Shown: positions 43,485 through 53,275, counted from the stretch's first letter. The stretch is 64,000 bases of DNA from Pseudomonas viridiflava (GCF_900583165.1 NZ_UTKY01000095.1:310001-374000), one strand, 5' to 3'. Program-made: numbers and translations. The notes: generated by a model not told the origin, from the letters alone.

Positions 43485-46256
43485 TTAAGAAGGGGCGTGC
43501 TCGGGGCGCTGTTGGCGCTGGGCTACCCAGTACTCCACCAACTCCCGCAACTGCGACAATTCCACCGGTTTGGCCATATGCCCATCCATCCCGGCCTGCC
43601 GTGCGCGCTCTTTATGTTCCGACAGAATGTGCGCGGTCAGCGCCACCACCGGTGTGCGAATCCGCTGATGACTGACTTCCCAAGCCCGCAGCTGCTGGGT
43701 CGCTGAGAAACCATCGAGGATCGGCATTTCGCAGTCCATCAACACCAGGTCATACCGCTGGGCCTTCATCGCCTCCAGCGCTTCTTCGCCGTTGCTGGCG
43801 GTGTCCGGGTTGAGGTTGAGCTTGCCGAGCATGCCGCGAATCACTTTGGTGGAAATGCTGTTGTCTTCGGCCACCAGGATGCGGAAGTCCGCAGGCACGG
43901 TTACGGGCGCAGGCACGGTGGGGGCAAGGCGCGGTTGCGTGTTGCCCTTGTTGCGCTGGGCCAACTCGTCGGCCAGGGTGGTCTTGAGGGTGTAGCCGGC
44001 CACGGGTTTGGCGAGGATGCGCTTGATGCCACAGTTGCGCGCGATGATCTTGCTTGGCGCGTTGCTGATGCCGGTGAGCATGATCAACAGGATGTCGTGG
44101 TTCAGGCTCGGGTCTTCCTTGATCTTGGCCGCCAATTGCATGCCGGTCATGCCGGGCATGTTCTGGTCCAGCAGCACCACGTCGAAGTAATCGCGCAGGT
44201 GCGCCTTAGTGCGCAGCAACGCCAGGGCTTCCTTGCCCGATGGCACGGCACTGACGTTCAGGCCCCAGGCGCTGCATTGCTGCACCAGCACTTTGCGGCA
44301 GGTGTCGTTGTCGTCCACCACCAGCACGCGGGCGTCTTTGAGCGGGCCGTCAAGGTCGCTGGTGGGGTGCTCCAGGCGCTCAGGGTCCAGCGGCAAGGTC
44401 AGCCACAACGTGCTGCCCTGAAGGCTGCCGCTCTTGATGCCGAACTCGCCGTTCATCAACAGGATCAACTGCCGGGCGATGACCAGGCCCAGGTGGCCGC
44501 TCAGGCGCGTGGCCGAGAGGAAGTTCTTGCTGTGCAGTTCGCTGTGCAGCAGCGCATCGCGCTCGGCGGCTTCCATCGGCAGGCCGCTGTCTTGCACGGC
44601 AATGCGCAGGCGCGGCTTGGTGCTGCGGTCGTCCAGGGCGACCACAATCAGCACTTCGCCCTCGTCGGTTTTTTGCAGGGCGTTTTCCAGCAGACTCAAC
44701 AGCGCTTGGCGCAAGCGCGTCGGGTCGCCGCTGATGACGCGGGGTACCTGAGGCTGGATAAAGCTGATCAGTTCGACGTTCTGCTGTTCGGCCTTGGCGC
44801 GGAAGATGCTCAGGCAGTCATCGATCAGCGCATTGAGGTCGAACTGCACATCGTCCAGCTCAATCTGCCCGGATTCGAGTTTGGAAATATCCAGGATTTC
44901 GTTGATCAGCGTGAGCAGTTCATTACCCGCGCTGTGGATGGTCTGCACGTAGTCCCGCTGCTTCACCGACAGGGGCGTGCCCAGCAACAGTTCGGTCATG
45001 CCCAACACGCCGTTCATGGGTGTGCGGATCTCATGGCTGATCTTGGCCAGGAACTCAGCCTTTGCCGCGATCTCGGCATTGCTGGCGGCCAAGTCACGGC
45101 TGAGGCTGAAGCGAGCCTCGACAATCGCACGCTGGCGCTCACCGAGGGCGAGGCTCATCAGCAAACCGCTGAGGCAGATGAAGGCGAGCAACGTAATGAT
45201 CAGGCCCTGCGGTGCCAGCAGCGTCAGGCCGAGCAGGGCAGGCAGAATGATCAGCGTACCGGTGTTGAATACCACCATCGCCGCCACGAACAGGCGCGCC
45301 GGGCGGTAGCCCTTTTGCCAGTGATAGGCCGAGACAAACAGCATGCTCAGGCCGGCCAATGCCACCAGGGCGTAGGTGATGAAGTTCAACGGCAAGGTGT
45401 TAACGAACAACAGCAATAGGCCGCACAGCACGATAAACAGGATGTCGCCCATCAACAGTTTGTTCAGCGGGTGCGGGCCCAGGGGCATGAAGAAGCGATA
45501 GGCAAACATCAACCCACAGGGCGCGGTCAGCAACAGGGCCAGATAGGCGCCCGGTGTCTGGATCCCATGCCAGTTTGGCAGCCAGGGGCCCACTACATTG
45601 AGCAGCAGCGCCAGGCTGAGCATCAACAGCACTTCGCAGGCTGCCAGCCATAGGCTGCTGCGGGAGCGATGGTAGGCAAAGCGTGTGAGGTTATGCAGGA
45701 TCAGCATCAGCAGGCAGCCGAACAGCAGACCGTAGATCAGCGTTTGGGTCTGGTCGGCGGCGGCCAGCACGGCCGGTTCCAGGGTGATATAGGGGCGCAG
45801 TTCGTGTTCAGAAACCAGGCGCAGGTAGACCTCAAGGGGTTTCTGGCTTTGGGGCATCGGCAGCATAAAGTCGCTGCTCGGCAAGGGGCGTTCAGCCTGG
45901 GGCTGGCGCGTGCCGGTGCTCTGTTGTTCCACCAGGGTGTCGCCGTCGAGTACGTAGAGGCTCAGGTGGGCGAGGTCCGGGGCGAATATGCGCAGCACTT
46001 GCTCGTGCTTGCCGGGTTGCAGCTTGAATCGTACCCACAGCGCACCGTCCGGCTGCGCGGCGGTGATCCGGTCCAGTTCGATGGGGCTGAATTGATTGGT
46101 GTAGCGGGAAGAGCGGATGTCACTCAGTTGCAGATCGGCCTGTTCATCAAGCAATACTGCCCAACCACTGCCTTGCGCGGCGGCCTGGGCCGGGAACAAG
46201 CAGAGCAGTGTCAGCAGACTGACAGTGAAACCTATGGCGATCCTGAGCCAGCGCAC
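43485..46256 (-). CDS. retS: Hybrid sensor kinase RetS
   Basis: 923 aa. A signal-like N-terminus is followed by a periplasmic 7TMR-DISM domain (about 30-165), seven membrane segments (about 172-370), a histidine-kinase dimerisation domain with His408 in KISHEIRTPMNG, an ATPase-like domain (about 505-625) and two receiver domains with Asp697 and Asp841. This order, and the position next to purD, match RetS. RetS binds GacS and blocks the Gac/Rsm switch, favouring motile or acute behaviour over biofilm. The ATPase G1 box reads DSGLP where active kinases have DxGxG, in line with the unusual kinase of the known protein. Separated from purD by 114 bases with a hairpin. Confidence 0.9.
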   Translation of the reverse strand: MRWLRIAIGFTVSLLTLLCLFPAQAAAQGSGWAVLLDEQADLQLSDIRSSRYTNQFSPIELDRITAAQPDGALWVRFKLQPGKHEQVLRIFAPDLAHLSLYVLDGDTLVEQQSTGTRQPQAERPLPSSDFMLPMPQSQKPLEVYLRLVSEHELRPYITLEPAVLAAADQTQTLIYGLLFGCLLMLILHNLTRFAYHRSRSSLWLAACEVLLMLSLALLLNVVGPWLPNWHGIQTPGAYLALLLTAPCGLMFAYRFFMPLGPHPLNKLLMGDILFIVLCGLLLLFVNTLPLNFITYALVALAGLSMLFVSAYHWQKGYRPARLFVAAMVVFNTGTLIILPALLGLTLLAPQGLIITLLAFICLSGLLMSLALGERQRAIVEARFSLSRDLAASNAEIAAKAEFLAKISHEIRTPMNGVLGMTELLLGTPLSVKQRDYVQTIHSAGNELLTLINEILDISKLESGQIELDDVQFDLNALIDDCLSIFRAKAEQQNVELISFIQPQVPRVISGDPTRLRQALLSLLENALQKTDEGEVLIVVALDDRSTKPRLRIAVQDSGLPMEAAERDALLHSELHSKNFLSATRLSGHLGLVIARQLILLMNGEFGIKSGSLQGSTLWLTLPLDPERLEHPTSDLDGPLKDARVLVVDDNDTCRKVLVQQCSAWGLNVSAVPSGKEALALLRTKAHLRDYFDVVLLDQNMPGMTGMQLAAKIKEDPSLNHDILLIMLTGISNAPSKIIARNCGIKRILAKPVAGYTLKTTLADELAQRNKGNTQPRLAPTVPAPVTVPADFRILVAEDNSISTKVIRGMLGKLNLNPDTASNGEEALEAMKAQRYDLVLMDCEMPILDGFSATQQLRAWEVSHQRIRTPVVALTAHILSEHKERARQAGMDGHMAKPVELSQLRELVEYWVAQRQQRPEHAPS

Positions 46257-46315
46257 GGCGAAATCCCTTCGTAGGTTGATGCACGGGGTTAACTATGCGC
46301 GGCAGGCCTTTAGAC

Positions 46316-46338
46316 GGCAAGGGCCAAAGGCCCTTGCC
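46316..46338 (-). promoter_or_regulatory. Perfect 10-bp hairpin between purD and retS
   Basis: GGCAAGGGCC (46316-46325), AAA, GGCCCTTGCC (46329-46338). It is 32 bases after the purD stop. No T-run follows on the minus strand, so it may be a weak terminator, an mRNA end stabiliser or a control element in the retS leader. Confidence 0.5.
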
Positions 46339-46370
46339 TAACCGAACGGATAGCTACTGAAGGCCGCTGC

Positions 46371-47663
46371 TTACTGCTCTTCGCCGCGTTCACGGGCGAT
46401 GGCGCGGTAGCCGATGTCCTTGCGGTAGAAGCAGCCGTTCCAGTCGATCTTCGCGGCCAGTTTGTACGCCTGCTGCTGTGCGGCGTCGACACTGGCGCCC
46501 ATGGCGGTGGCACACAGCACACGGCCACCTGCGGTGACCACCTTGCCGTCCTTGAGCGCCGTGCCCGCGTGGAACACCTTGCCTTCCAGCGTAGCTGCCG
46601 CGTCCAGGCCCTCAATCACATCGCCCTTGGCGTAGTCGGCAGGGTAACCGCCGGCTGCCAGCACAATGCCGACGCTCGGACGTGGGTCCCATTGCGCTTC
46701 AACCTTGTCCAGGGCCTGGGCCAGGGCGGCTTCCACCAGCAACACCAGGCTCGACTGCAGACGCAGCATCACCGGTTGGGTTTCCGGGTCGCCGAAGCGG
46801 CAGTTGAACTCGATGACTTTCGGGTTGCCGGCTTTGTCGATCATCAGTCCGGCATACAGGAAACCGGTGTACACATTGCCTTCATCGGCCATGCCGCGCA
46901 CGGTCGGCCAGATCACCAGGTCCATCACGCGCTTGTGCACGTCAGCCGTGACCACCGGGGCAGGGGAGTACGCACCCATACCGCCGGTGTTCGGGCCGGT
47001 GTCGGCGTCGCCGACGCGTTTGTGGTCCTGGCTGGTGGCCATCGGCAGCACGTTCTTGCCGTCGACCATCACGATAAAGCTGGCTTCTTCGCCGTCGAGG
47101 AATTCTTCGATGACGACGCGCGAACCTGCATCACCAAAGGCGTTGCCGGCGAGCATGTCGCGAACGGCGTCTTCGGCTTCCTGCAGGGTCATGGCGACGA
47201 TCACGCCTTTACCGGCGGCCAGACCATCGGCCTTGATCACGATCGGTGCACCTTTCTCACGCAGGTAAGCCAGGGCCGGCTCGATCTCGGTGAAGTTCTG
47301 GTAGTCGGCCGTCGGGATCTTGTGGCGCGCCAGGAAATCCTTGGTGAAGGCCTTGGAGCCTTCCAACTGGGCCGCGCCGGCGGTTGGGCCGAAGCAGTCC
47401 AGGTTACGGCTGCGGAACAGGTCCACAACGCCGGCAACCAGTGGGACTTCAGGGCCGACGATGGTCAGCGAGACATTCTTTTCAGCAAAATCGGCCAGTT
47501 GCTCAAGGGCCAGCACGTCGATAGCAACGTTCTCGCACTTGGCTTCAATGGCGGTGCCAGCGTTGCCGGGGGCGACGAATACTTTTTGGACGCGTGGGTC
47601 CTGGGCAACTTTCCAGGCCAGGGCGTGTTCGCGGCCACCGCTGCCAATGATCAAAACATTCAT
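46371..47663 (-). CDS. purD: Phosphoribosylamine-glycine ligase PurD
   Basis: 430 aa starting MNVLIIGSGGREHALAWKVA. ATP-grasp features include APIVIKADGLAAGKGVIVA and VIEFNCRFGDPETQPVM. It joins glycine to phosphoribosylamine, step two of purine synthesis. It follows purH on the same strand, 150 bases downstream, with a REPIN in the gap. Confidence 0.97.
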   Translation of the reverse strand: MNVLIIGSGGREHALAWKVAQDPRVQKVFVAPGNAGTAIEAKCENVAIDVLALEQLADFAEKNVSLTIVGPEVPLVAGVVDLFRSRNLDCFGPTAGAAQLEGSKAFTKDFLARHKIPTADYQNFTEIEPALAYLREKGAPIVIKADGLAAGKGVIVAMTLQEAEDAVRDMLAGNAFGDAGSRVVIEEFLDGEEASFIVMVDGKNVLPMATSQDHKRVGDADTGPNTGGMGAYSPAPVVTADVHKRVMDLVIWPTVRGMADEGNVYTGFLYAGLMIDKAGNPKVIEFNCRFGDPETQPVMLRLQSSLVLLVEAALAQALDKVEAQWDPRPSVGIVLAAGGYPADYAKGDVIEGLDAAATLEGKVFHAGTALKDGKVVTAGGRVLCATAMGASVDAAQQQAYKLAAKIDWNGCFYRKDIGYRAIARERGEEQ

Positions 47664-47695
47664 TTCAAAAACCTCTGAGAAACGCTGTGCTTTTC

Positions 47696-47795
47696 TGTAG
47701 GAGCGAGCTTGCTCGCGAAAGTCGTCAACGATAAAGGGGGAAACCTGACACCCCGCATCGTCCTCAAGTTCTTCGCGAGCAAGCTCGCTCCTGTA
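47696..47795. repeat. REPIN of the TAGGAGCGAGCTTGCTCGCGA type between purD and purH
   Basis: TGTAGGAGCGAGCTTGCTCG... at 47696 and its inverse ending near 47795. Same family as the copy between urtD and urtE; the last bases of the right arm read CTGTAGG rather than CTACA. Confidence 0.88.
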
Positions 47796-47813
47796 GGTGA
47801 AAAGCGGTGCTGT

Positions 47814-49421
47814 TTAGTGGCGGAAGTGGCGCATGCCAGTGAACACCATGGCGATGCCGGCTTCGTCGGCAGCTGCGATGACTTCGGCATCACGCATCGA
47901 ACCACCCGGTTGGATCACGGCGGTCACACCGGCTTTCGCGGCGTTGTCTAGGCCATCACGGAATGGGAAGAATGCATCAGACGCCATCACCGAGCCCACT
48001 ACCTGCAGACCCGCATGCTCAGCCTTGATCGCGGCGATACGCGCCGAGTTCACGCGGCTCATCTGGCCGGCGCCGACACCGATGGTCTGACGGTTCTTGG
48101 CGTAGACGATGGCATTGGATTTAACGTACTTGGCCACTTTCCAGGCAAAGATCAGGTCGTTGATCTCTTGCTCGGTGGGGGCGCGCTTGGTCACGACCTT
48201 AAGGTCTTCGCTACCGATCATGCCGATATCGCGGCTCTGTACCAGCAGGCCGCCGTTGACGCGCTTGTAGTCCCAGGCCGCAGCGCGGTCAGCCGACCAC
48301 TCGCCGCAGGCCAGCAGGCGTACGTTGGCCTTGGCGGCAACGATGGCGCGGGCTTCTTCGCTTACGGACGGGGCAATGATCACTTCCACGAACTGACGCT
48401 CGACGATCGCCTTGGCGGTCTCGGCATCCAGCTCACGGTTGAAGGCGATGATGCCGCCGAAAGCCGACTCGGTGTCGGTGGCGTAGGCCAGTTCGTACGC
48501 CTGGCGAATGCCGCCTTCAGCGTCCGGGCTTACTGCAACGCCGCACGGGTTGGCGTGCTTGACGATCACACAGGCTGGCTTGACGAAGCTCTTCACACAT
48601 TCCAGCGCAGCGTCGGTGTCGGCCACGTTGTTGTAGGACAGCTCCTTGCCTTGCAGTTGGGTCGCAGTGGCGATGCCGACTTCGGCCGGCTTGGCTTCAA
48701 CGTAGAACGCCGCGCTCTGGTGCGGGTTCTCGCCGTAGCGCATTTCCTGGGCCTTGATGAATTGGCTGTTGAAGGTGCGCGGGAACTGGCTGCGGCCTTC
48801 GGTCGACAGGGTTTCTGCCGCCTGGTTAACAGTGCCCATGTAGTTGGCGATCATGCCGTCGTAGGCGGCGGTGTGTTCGAACGCCTTGAGCATCAGGTCG
48901 AAACGCTGGGCGTAGGTCAGGCCACCGGCTTTGAGGCCTTCGAGTATGCTGGCGTAGTCGCTGGCGTTAACCACGATGGCCACGTCTTTGTGGTTCTTGG
49001 CTGCCGAGCGAACCATGGTCGGGCCGCCGATATCGATGTTTTCGATGGCGGTCGGCAGGTCGCAGCCTGGCTTGTTGATGGTGGCTTCGAAAGGGTAAAG
49101 GTTGACGGCGACCAGGTCGATCGGCTTGATACCGTGCTCGGCCATGATGGCGTCGTCGGTGCCGCGACGGCCGAGGATGCCGCCGTGGATTTTCGGGTGC
49201 AGGGTCTTGACCCGACCGTCCATCATTTCTGCGAAACCGGTGTAGTCCGCCACTTCTACTGCGGCCACGCCGTTGTCCTGCAGCAGTTTGAAGGTCCCGC
49301 CCGTGGAGAGGATTTCCACGCCCAGGGCTTCCAGCTCCCGGGCAAATTCGAGGATGCCGGTCTTGTCTGAAACGCTGATCAAGGCGCGGCGGATCGGCAG
49401 GCGGGTAGTCTGGTCGGTCAT
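47814..49421 (-). CDS. purH: Bifunctional AICAR transformylase / IMP cyclohydrolase PurH
   Basis: 535 aa starting MTDQTTRLPIRRALISVSDK, the standard N-terminus; a frame 49 codons longer runs into the fis terminator and was rejected. The N-terminal third is the cyclohydrolase (SVSDKTGILEFARELEALG), and the rest the transformylase with the catalytic Lys-His in VIVKHANPCGVAVS. It performs the last two steps to IMP. It lies just after the fis terminator, so it probably has its own promoter in the short gap or depends on read-through. Confidence 0.97.
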   Translation of the reverse strand: MTDQTTRLPIRRALISVSDKTGILEFARELEALGVEILSTGGTFKLLQDNGVAAVEVADYTGFAEMMDGRVKTLHPKIHGGILGRRGTDDAIMAEHGIKPIDLVAVNLYPFEATINKPGCDLPTAIENIDIGGPTMVRSAAKNHKDVAIVVNASDYASILEGLKAGGLTYAQRFDLMLKAFEHTAAYDGMIANYMGTVNQAAETLSTEGRSQFPRTFNSQFIKAQEMRYGENPHQSAAFYVEAKPAEVGIATATQLQGKELSYNNVADTDAALECVKSFVKPACVIVKHANPCGVAVSPDAEGGIRQAYELAYATDTESAFGGIIAFNRELDAETAKAIVERQFVEVIIAPSVSEEARAIVAAKANVRLLACGEWSADRAAAWDYKRVNGGLLVQSRDIGMIGSEDLKVVTKRAPTEQEINDLIFAWKVAKYVKSNAIVYAKNRQTIGVGAGQMSRVNSARIAAIKAEHAGLQVVGSVMASDAFFPFRDGLDNAAKAGVTAVIQPGGSMRDAEVIAAADEAGIAMVFTGMRHFRH

Positions 49422-49452
49422 TTCAATTTCCATCAAAAGCAAAGGAGTCAGC

Positions 49453-49486
49453 AAAAAAGGCGTCCGTTTTTTACGCGGGCGCCTTT
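49453..49486 (-). terminator. Terminator after fis
   Basis: On the minus strand AAAGGCG pairs with CGCCTTT, with an inner CCG/CGG, and a run of six T follows directly. It closes the dusB-fis transcript 18 bases beyond the fis stop. Confidence 0.8.
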
Positions 49487-49503
49487 CTGGTTTGATTGAA
49501 TGC

Positions 49504-49824
49504 TTACAACAAATCGTACTGCTTGAGCTTTTTGCGCAGGGTGCCACGGTTGAGGCCCAGCAGCTCACTGGCTTTGGTCTGGTTGCCCTTCACGTAGTTC
49601 ATCACGCTTTCGAGCAACGGCGCTTCGACTTCGGAGAGCACCAGGTTGTACACGTCCGTGACGGAAGCGCCCTCAAGGTGGGCGAAATAATTGTGCAGCG
49701 CCTTCTCGACACTCCCGCGAAGGGTCTGGCCTTCTTCGCTCGGCGTGTTCAGGTGCTGTTTCAAATTGACGTTGTCGCTCACGGGTGTTGTTCCACTCAC
49801 TAAAGTCTCGGTCATCATCGTCAT
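49504..49824 (-). CDS. fis: DNA-binding protein Fis
   Basis: 106 aa. The C-terminal helix-turn-helix QTKASELLGLNRGTLRKKLK is that of Fis, and ALHNYFAHLEGASVTDVYNL is the Pseudomonas form of the dimer core. It bends DNA and shapes the nucleoid, rRNA promoters and recombination. The start overlaps the dusB stop by four bases (ATGA), the classic dusB-fis operon. The N-terminal 25 residues are longer than in enteric Fis, as usual in Pseudomonas. Confidence 0.97.
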   Translation of the reverse strand: MTMMTETLVSGTTPVSDNVNLKQHLNTPSEEGQTLRGSVEKALHNYFAHLEGASVTDVYNLVLSEVEAPLLESVMNYVKGNQTKASELLGLNRGTLRKKLKQYDLL

Positions 49825-50834
49825 GCGGCCACCCCTTCTGCGTCCCCTGCTCTCAGGCTCTTGTCTCGTTCGGCAAAGAACTCACGAACGGCGGCGACCT
49901 GTGCTTGCGTTTCATCCAAACGATTGAACCCGGCGCGAAACTCTTTGGCGCCCGGCAGGGTTGCGAGATACCAACCCACATGCTTGCGAGCAATACGTAC
50001 GCCCATCACGTCTCCATAGAACGTGTGAAGGGCGGCCAGATGCTCTAGCAGAATACGTTCCACCTCGATCAGCTCCGGTGCCGGCAAGACGTCGCCAGTA
50101 CGCAAAAAATGGTCGATCTCACGGAAAATCCACGGCCGCCCCTGGGCGGCCCGGCCAATCAACAAGCCATCGGCACCGGTAGCGTCAAGCACGCGCCGGG
50201 CTTTCTCGGCTGAATCGATGTCGCCATTGGCAAAGACTGGCATCGACACTGCCTGCTTGATCGCGGCAATGGTGTCGTACTCGGCTTCACCGGTATAAAG
50301 GTCGGCGCGGGTGCGGCCATGCACCGCCAGCGCTGTAATTCCTGCCTGTTCGGCGATCTTCGCCACCGTCAGGCCGTTCTTGTTGTCCCGGTCCCAGCCG
50401 GTACGGATCTTCAGGGTCACCGGCACATCAACTGCGGCGACAACGGCCTGCAGGATCTCGGCAACCAACTGCTCATCTTTCAACAGGGCGGAACCGGCGG
50501 CCTTGTTGCAGACCTTCTTGGCCGGGCAGCCCATGTTGATGTCGATGATCTGCGCCCCCAACTCCACGTTGGCCCGGGCCGCATCCGCCAGCATCTGTGC
50601 ATCACCGCCGGCGATCTGTACCGAGCGGGGCTCGGGATCACCTTCGTGGATCATGCGCATCCGCGATTTGCGGGTGTTCCACAAGCTCATGTCGCTGGTG
50701 ACCATTTCAGAGACTACAAGACCTGCGCCCAACCGCTTGCACAGCTGACGAAAGGGCTGGTCGGTGACGCCCGCCATCGGGGCGAGAATCAAGCCGTTGT
50801 GCAATGTATATGGGCCGATGCGTACCGCCGACAT
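49821..50834 (-). CDS. dusB: tRNA-dihydrouridine synthase B
   Basis: 337 aa with the FMN-binding start LHNGLILAPMAGVTDQPFRQL and the catalytic cysteine in MGCPAKKVCNKAAGSALL. It reduces uridine to dihydrouridine in the tRNA D-loop. It precedes fis in one operon. Its promoter should lie in the 185-base gap up to 51019; a TATCAT hexamer (minus strand, 50886-50891) is a possible -10 element. Confidence 0.96.
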   Translation of the reverse strand: MSAVRIGPYTLHNGLILAPMAGVTDQPFRQLCKRLGAGLVVSEMVTSDMSLWNTRKSRMRMIHEGDPEPRSVQIAGGDAQMLADAARANVELGAQIIDINMGCPAKKVCNKAAGSALLKDEQLVAEILQAVVAAVDVPVTLKIRTGWDRDNKNGLTVAKIAEQAGITALAVHGRTRADLYTGEAEYDTIAAIKQAVSMPVFANGDIDSAEKARRVLDATGADGLLIGRAAQGRPWIFREIDHFLRTGDVLPAPELIEVERILLEHLAALHTFYGDVMGVRIARKHVGWYLATLPGAKEFRAGFNRLDETQAQVAAVREFFAERDKSLRAGDAEGVAA

Positions 50835-51019
50835 AGGACTTCCCTGTTGTGGGGCCGGATCATTAGAGTTCGAAAAAGGGTTGGCATGATACCCGCTCTC
50901 GATGACTGGATAAAGGCTGAATTGGATAAAATCTGAACAGTTATTTCTTTATCGCCAGCGGTTTGGTTGCCGGGCGCACAGTCAACAATCCGCCGTCAAA
51001 TCTCAGGGCAGGCAGCGTT

Positions 51020-52255
51020 TCACTCGGGCGAGTGGAAGCTCAGGCTGTAATTCACGGCTTTGTTGCCTGGATCGAGGATATCCAAGGAAATGTGGATCGG
51101 CGTTTGCGAAGGCATTTCGCTGACGCCGGCCAACTCGCCGCTCAGGTATTCGGCGGGTTTGAAGCGACGACTGGCGATCAGGCCGCCGTTCAGGTCTGCA
51201 AAGCGCAGCTCCAGCAAGGGAAACGGCTGGGAGAACGTCGCTCGATTATAGAGGATCGCATCCACCACCAGCGCCCCGGCGAAGTCCGGGTGGCTGCGTA
51301 CCACCAGGTTGCTGCTCTTTATGTGGGCGATATCCACCCGCGATGGCACAGCGCAGCCCAAGGTCGGGCATAACTGCTGGAACCACGGGCGGTAGGCGTC
51401 CTGGCGGGCCAGGTCGTCGAATTGATAGGCGATGTACTGGGCAGCGAGGCCCGCAGCGGCGAGCAGCACCAGCAGTATCCAAACCAGGCGACGGCCGAGG
51501 CTCGACGGGCGTTTGTGCGCGTAGAGGTGCAGCGGGTCGTCTTCAAGGTCCTGAAGCAAGTCGTCGTGAGCGCTGCTTTCGGCCCGCGGGCGTCTGCGGC
51601 GGGACAGGGGGCGTTCTTGCGGTTCGTCCTCTTCGCTGGCATGAGTCAGTGGCGTGAACGGCGGGTCAATGTCGTCGTCTTCCGGCGCGGTGTGCAGCGG
51701 CGGTTCGTCGTCGTGCTCGTTCGTGTGGAACGACATGGACGGCTCGGTGCGCTGCTTGGTCGCAGGAGGGATCGGTTCAAGCTCGTCCTCGACAGGCGGG
51801 ACGCGCTCTTCGGGGGGCTCGCTGAACAGACTGGCGGCCCACTGCTCTTCTTCGGCCTTGACCGTGTTACGGCTGGCGCTGAGGGCATCGTCCTTTTGCC
51901 GACGATCGGTGCCGGGCTGGCGACGTTCAGCGCCCACTGGCAGCGTGTGCTGAATTTCGCGGCGTTCAAGCTTGGCCAGTTCTTCATCCAGGTCCAGGTT
52001 GTCCAGATCCAGTTCTTCGGCGGTCCATTGTTTCTGGCTGATTGCCCGTGGCGGCTCCGGCTCAGTGATGGCCGGCAGTTCCGGCTCCGGCGCTGCATCA
52101 GCGGCAGCGCGCTGCTCCATCAACTGGCGAACGGCATTGAACACTTGCAGGCACGAGCCGCAGCGCACCACGCCGCGGGCCACGTTCAATTGACCGTGGC
52201 TGACGCGAAAGCGCGTTTGGCAATGTGGGCACTGGGTGACGAAACTGTCGGTCAT
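51020..52255 (-). CDS. Zinc-ribbon and DUF3426 membrane protein
   Basis: 411 aa starting MTDSFVTQCPHCQTRFRV; the longer frame has no better start. Two CxxC pairs (CPHC, CGSC) form an MJ0042-type zinc ribbon in the first 45 residues. A long acidic, low-complexity linker follows (about 50-245), then one membrane segment (VWILLVLLAAAGLAAQYIAY), then a DUF3426 domain with the conserved VVRSHPDFAGALVVDAILYN and YLSGELAGV. The family's role is unknown. It lies between dusB and prmA, 30 bases from the latter, and is likely co-transcribed with prmA. Confidence 0.9.
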   Translation of the reverse strand: MTDSFVTQCPHCQTRFRVSHGQLNVARGVVRCGSCLQVFNAVRQLMEQRAAADAAPEPELPAITEPEPPRAISQKQWTAEELDLDNLDLDEELAKLERREIQHTLPVGAERRQPGTDRRQKDDALSASRNTVKAEEEQWAASLFSEPPEERVPPVEDELEPIPPATKQRTEPSMSFHTNEHDDEPPLHTAPEDDDIDPPFTPLTHASEEDEPQERPLSRRRRPRAESSAHDDLLQDLEDDPLHLYAHKRPSSLGRRLVWILLVLLAAAGLAAQYIAYQFDDLARQDAYRPWFQQLCPTLGCAVPSRVDIAHIKSSNLVVRSHPDFAGALVVDAILYNRATFSQPFPLLELRFADLNGGLIASRRFKPAEYLSGELAGVSEMPSQTPIHISLDILDPGNKAVNYSLSFHSPE

Positions 52256-52285
52256 GCGGCCATCCGATTCAGGCAAGCGCTCATT

Positions 52286-53164
52286 CTAGCGCCGACGACC
52301 GCTGATGCGTACCCAGCCATCGCGGTTGGCGATCGGGTCCAAGTCGAAATCTGTCGCGTAGGCAGCGGCCACGTCTTCACCCTGCTCGGCAAGGATGCCC
52401 GACAGCGCCAGGCGGCCGCCCGGCTTGACCAGGCTCGACAGCTGCGGAGCCAGGGAAACCAGCGGCCCGGCGAGGATATTCGCCACCAGCACATCGGCCT
52501 GAACCTGGGGCAGGTCCTCGGGCAGGTAGAGTGGGAATTTGCCTTCAGCAATGTTGTTGCGCCCGGCGTTATCACGGGAGGCTTCCAGCGCCTGCACGTC
52601 GATATCGGTGCCCACGGCCTCTTTGGCGCCCAGTAGCAGGGCGGCAATCGCTAAAATGCCCGAGCCGCAGCCGAAGTCCAGCACGTTGCAGTCGTTCAGG
52701 TCCTGGCCGTCCAGCCACTCCAGGCACAGGGCGGTGGTGGGGTGGGTGCCAGTGCCGAACGCCAAGCCCGGGTCGAGCAGCAGGTTGACCGCGTCAGGTT
52801 CTGGGGCGGCGTGCCAGCTCGGCACGATCCACAGGCGCTGGCCGAAACGCATTGGCTGGAAGTTGTCCATCCAGCTGCGTTCCCAGTCCTGGTCTTCGAT
52901 CACTTCGCTGTGATGCTCCGGCAGCGGGCCGCCGGTGAGCAGTTCCATATGGGCCAGTACGGCGGCGGCATCGGTGCCGTCTTCGAACAGGGCCAGCAAA
53001 TGAGTGTGGGACCACAGCGGGGTGGTGTTGAGTTCGGGTTCGAAGATTGGCTGGTCTTCGGCGTCCATGAAGGTCACCGACACGGCGCCCACTTCGAGGA
53101 ACGCGTCTTCGTAGGTTTCGGCTTGTTCTGGGCTGATGGCGAGACGGACTTGCAGCCAAGGCAT
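52286..53164 (-). CDS. prmA: Ribosomal protein L11 methyltransferase PrmA
   Basis: 292 aa starting MPWLQVRLAISPEQAE; the GTG three codons upstream is less likely. An N-terminal substrate-binding domain precedes a SAM domain with VLDFGCGSGILAIAALLLGA and DVLVANILAGPL (NPPY-type site). The family trimethylates L11 at its N-terminus and lysines. It is preceded by a REPIN and by the acc genes on the same strand. Confidence 0.96.
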   Translation of the reverse strand: MPWLQVRLAISPEQAETYEDAFLEVGAVSVTFMDAEDQPIFEPELNTTPLWSHTHLLALFEDGTDAAAVLAHMELLTGGPLPEHHSEVIEDQDWERSWMDNFQPMRFGQRLWIVPSWHAAPEPDAVNLLLDPGLAFGTGTHPTTALCLEWLDGQDLNDCNVLDFGCGSGILAIAALLLGAKEAVGTDIDVQALEASRDNAGRNNIAEGKFPLYLPEDLPQVQADVLVANILAGPLVSLAPQLSSLVKPGGRLALSGILAEQGEDVAAAYATDFDLDPIANRDGWVRISGRRR

Positions 53165-53275
53165 GGCGGGCACCTTTGAAAAAATTGAATGTGCAGCGGG
53201 GAGGGGCTGCGAAAGCGCGCAAGTTTACGCGAGCGCGCGTAATAACACGACTGTACTGACTGCACACCAATCAAG

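Noticed and set aside
43935..45419. Open frame of 494 codons on the plus strand
   Set aside because: Antisense to retS; low-complexity Gln/Val-rich product typical of shadow frames.
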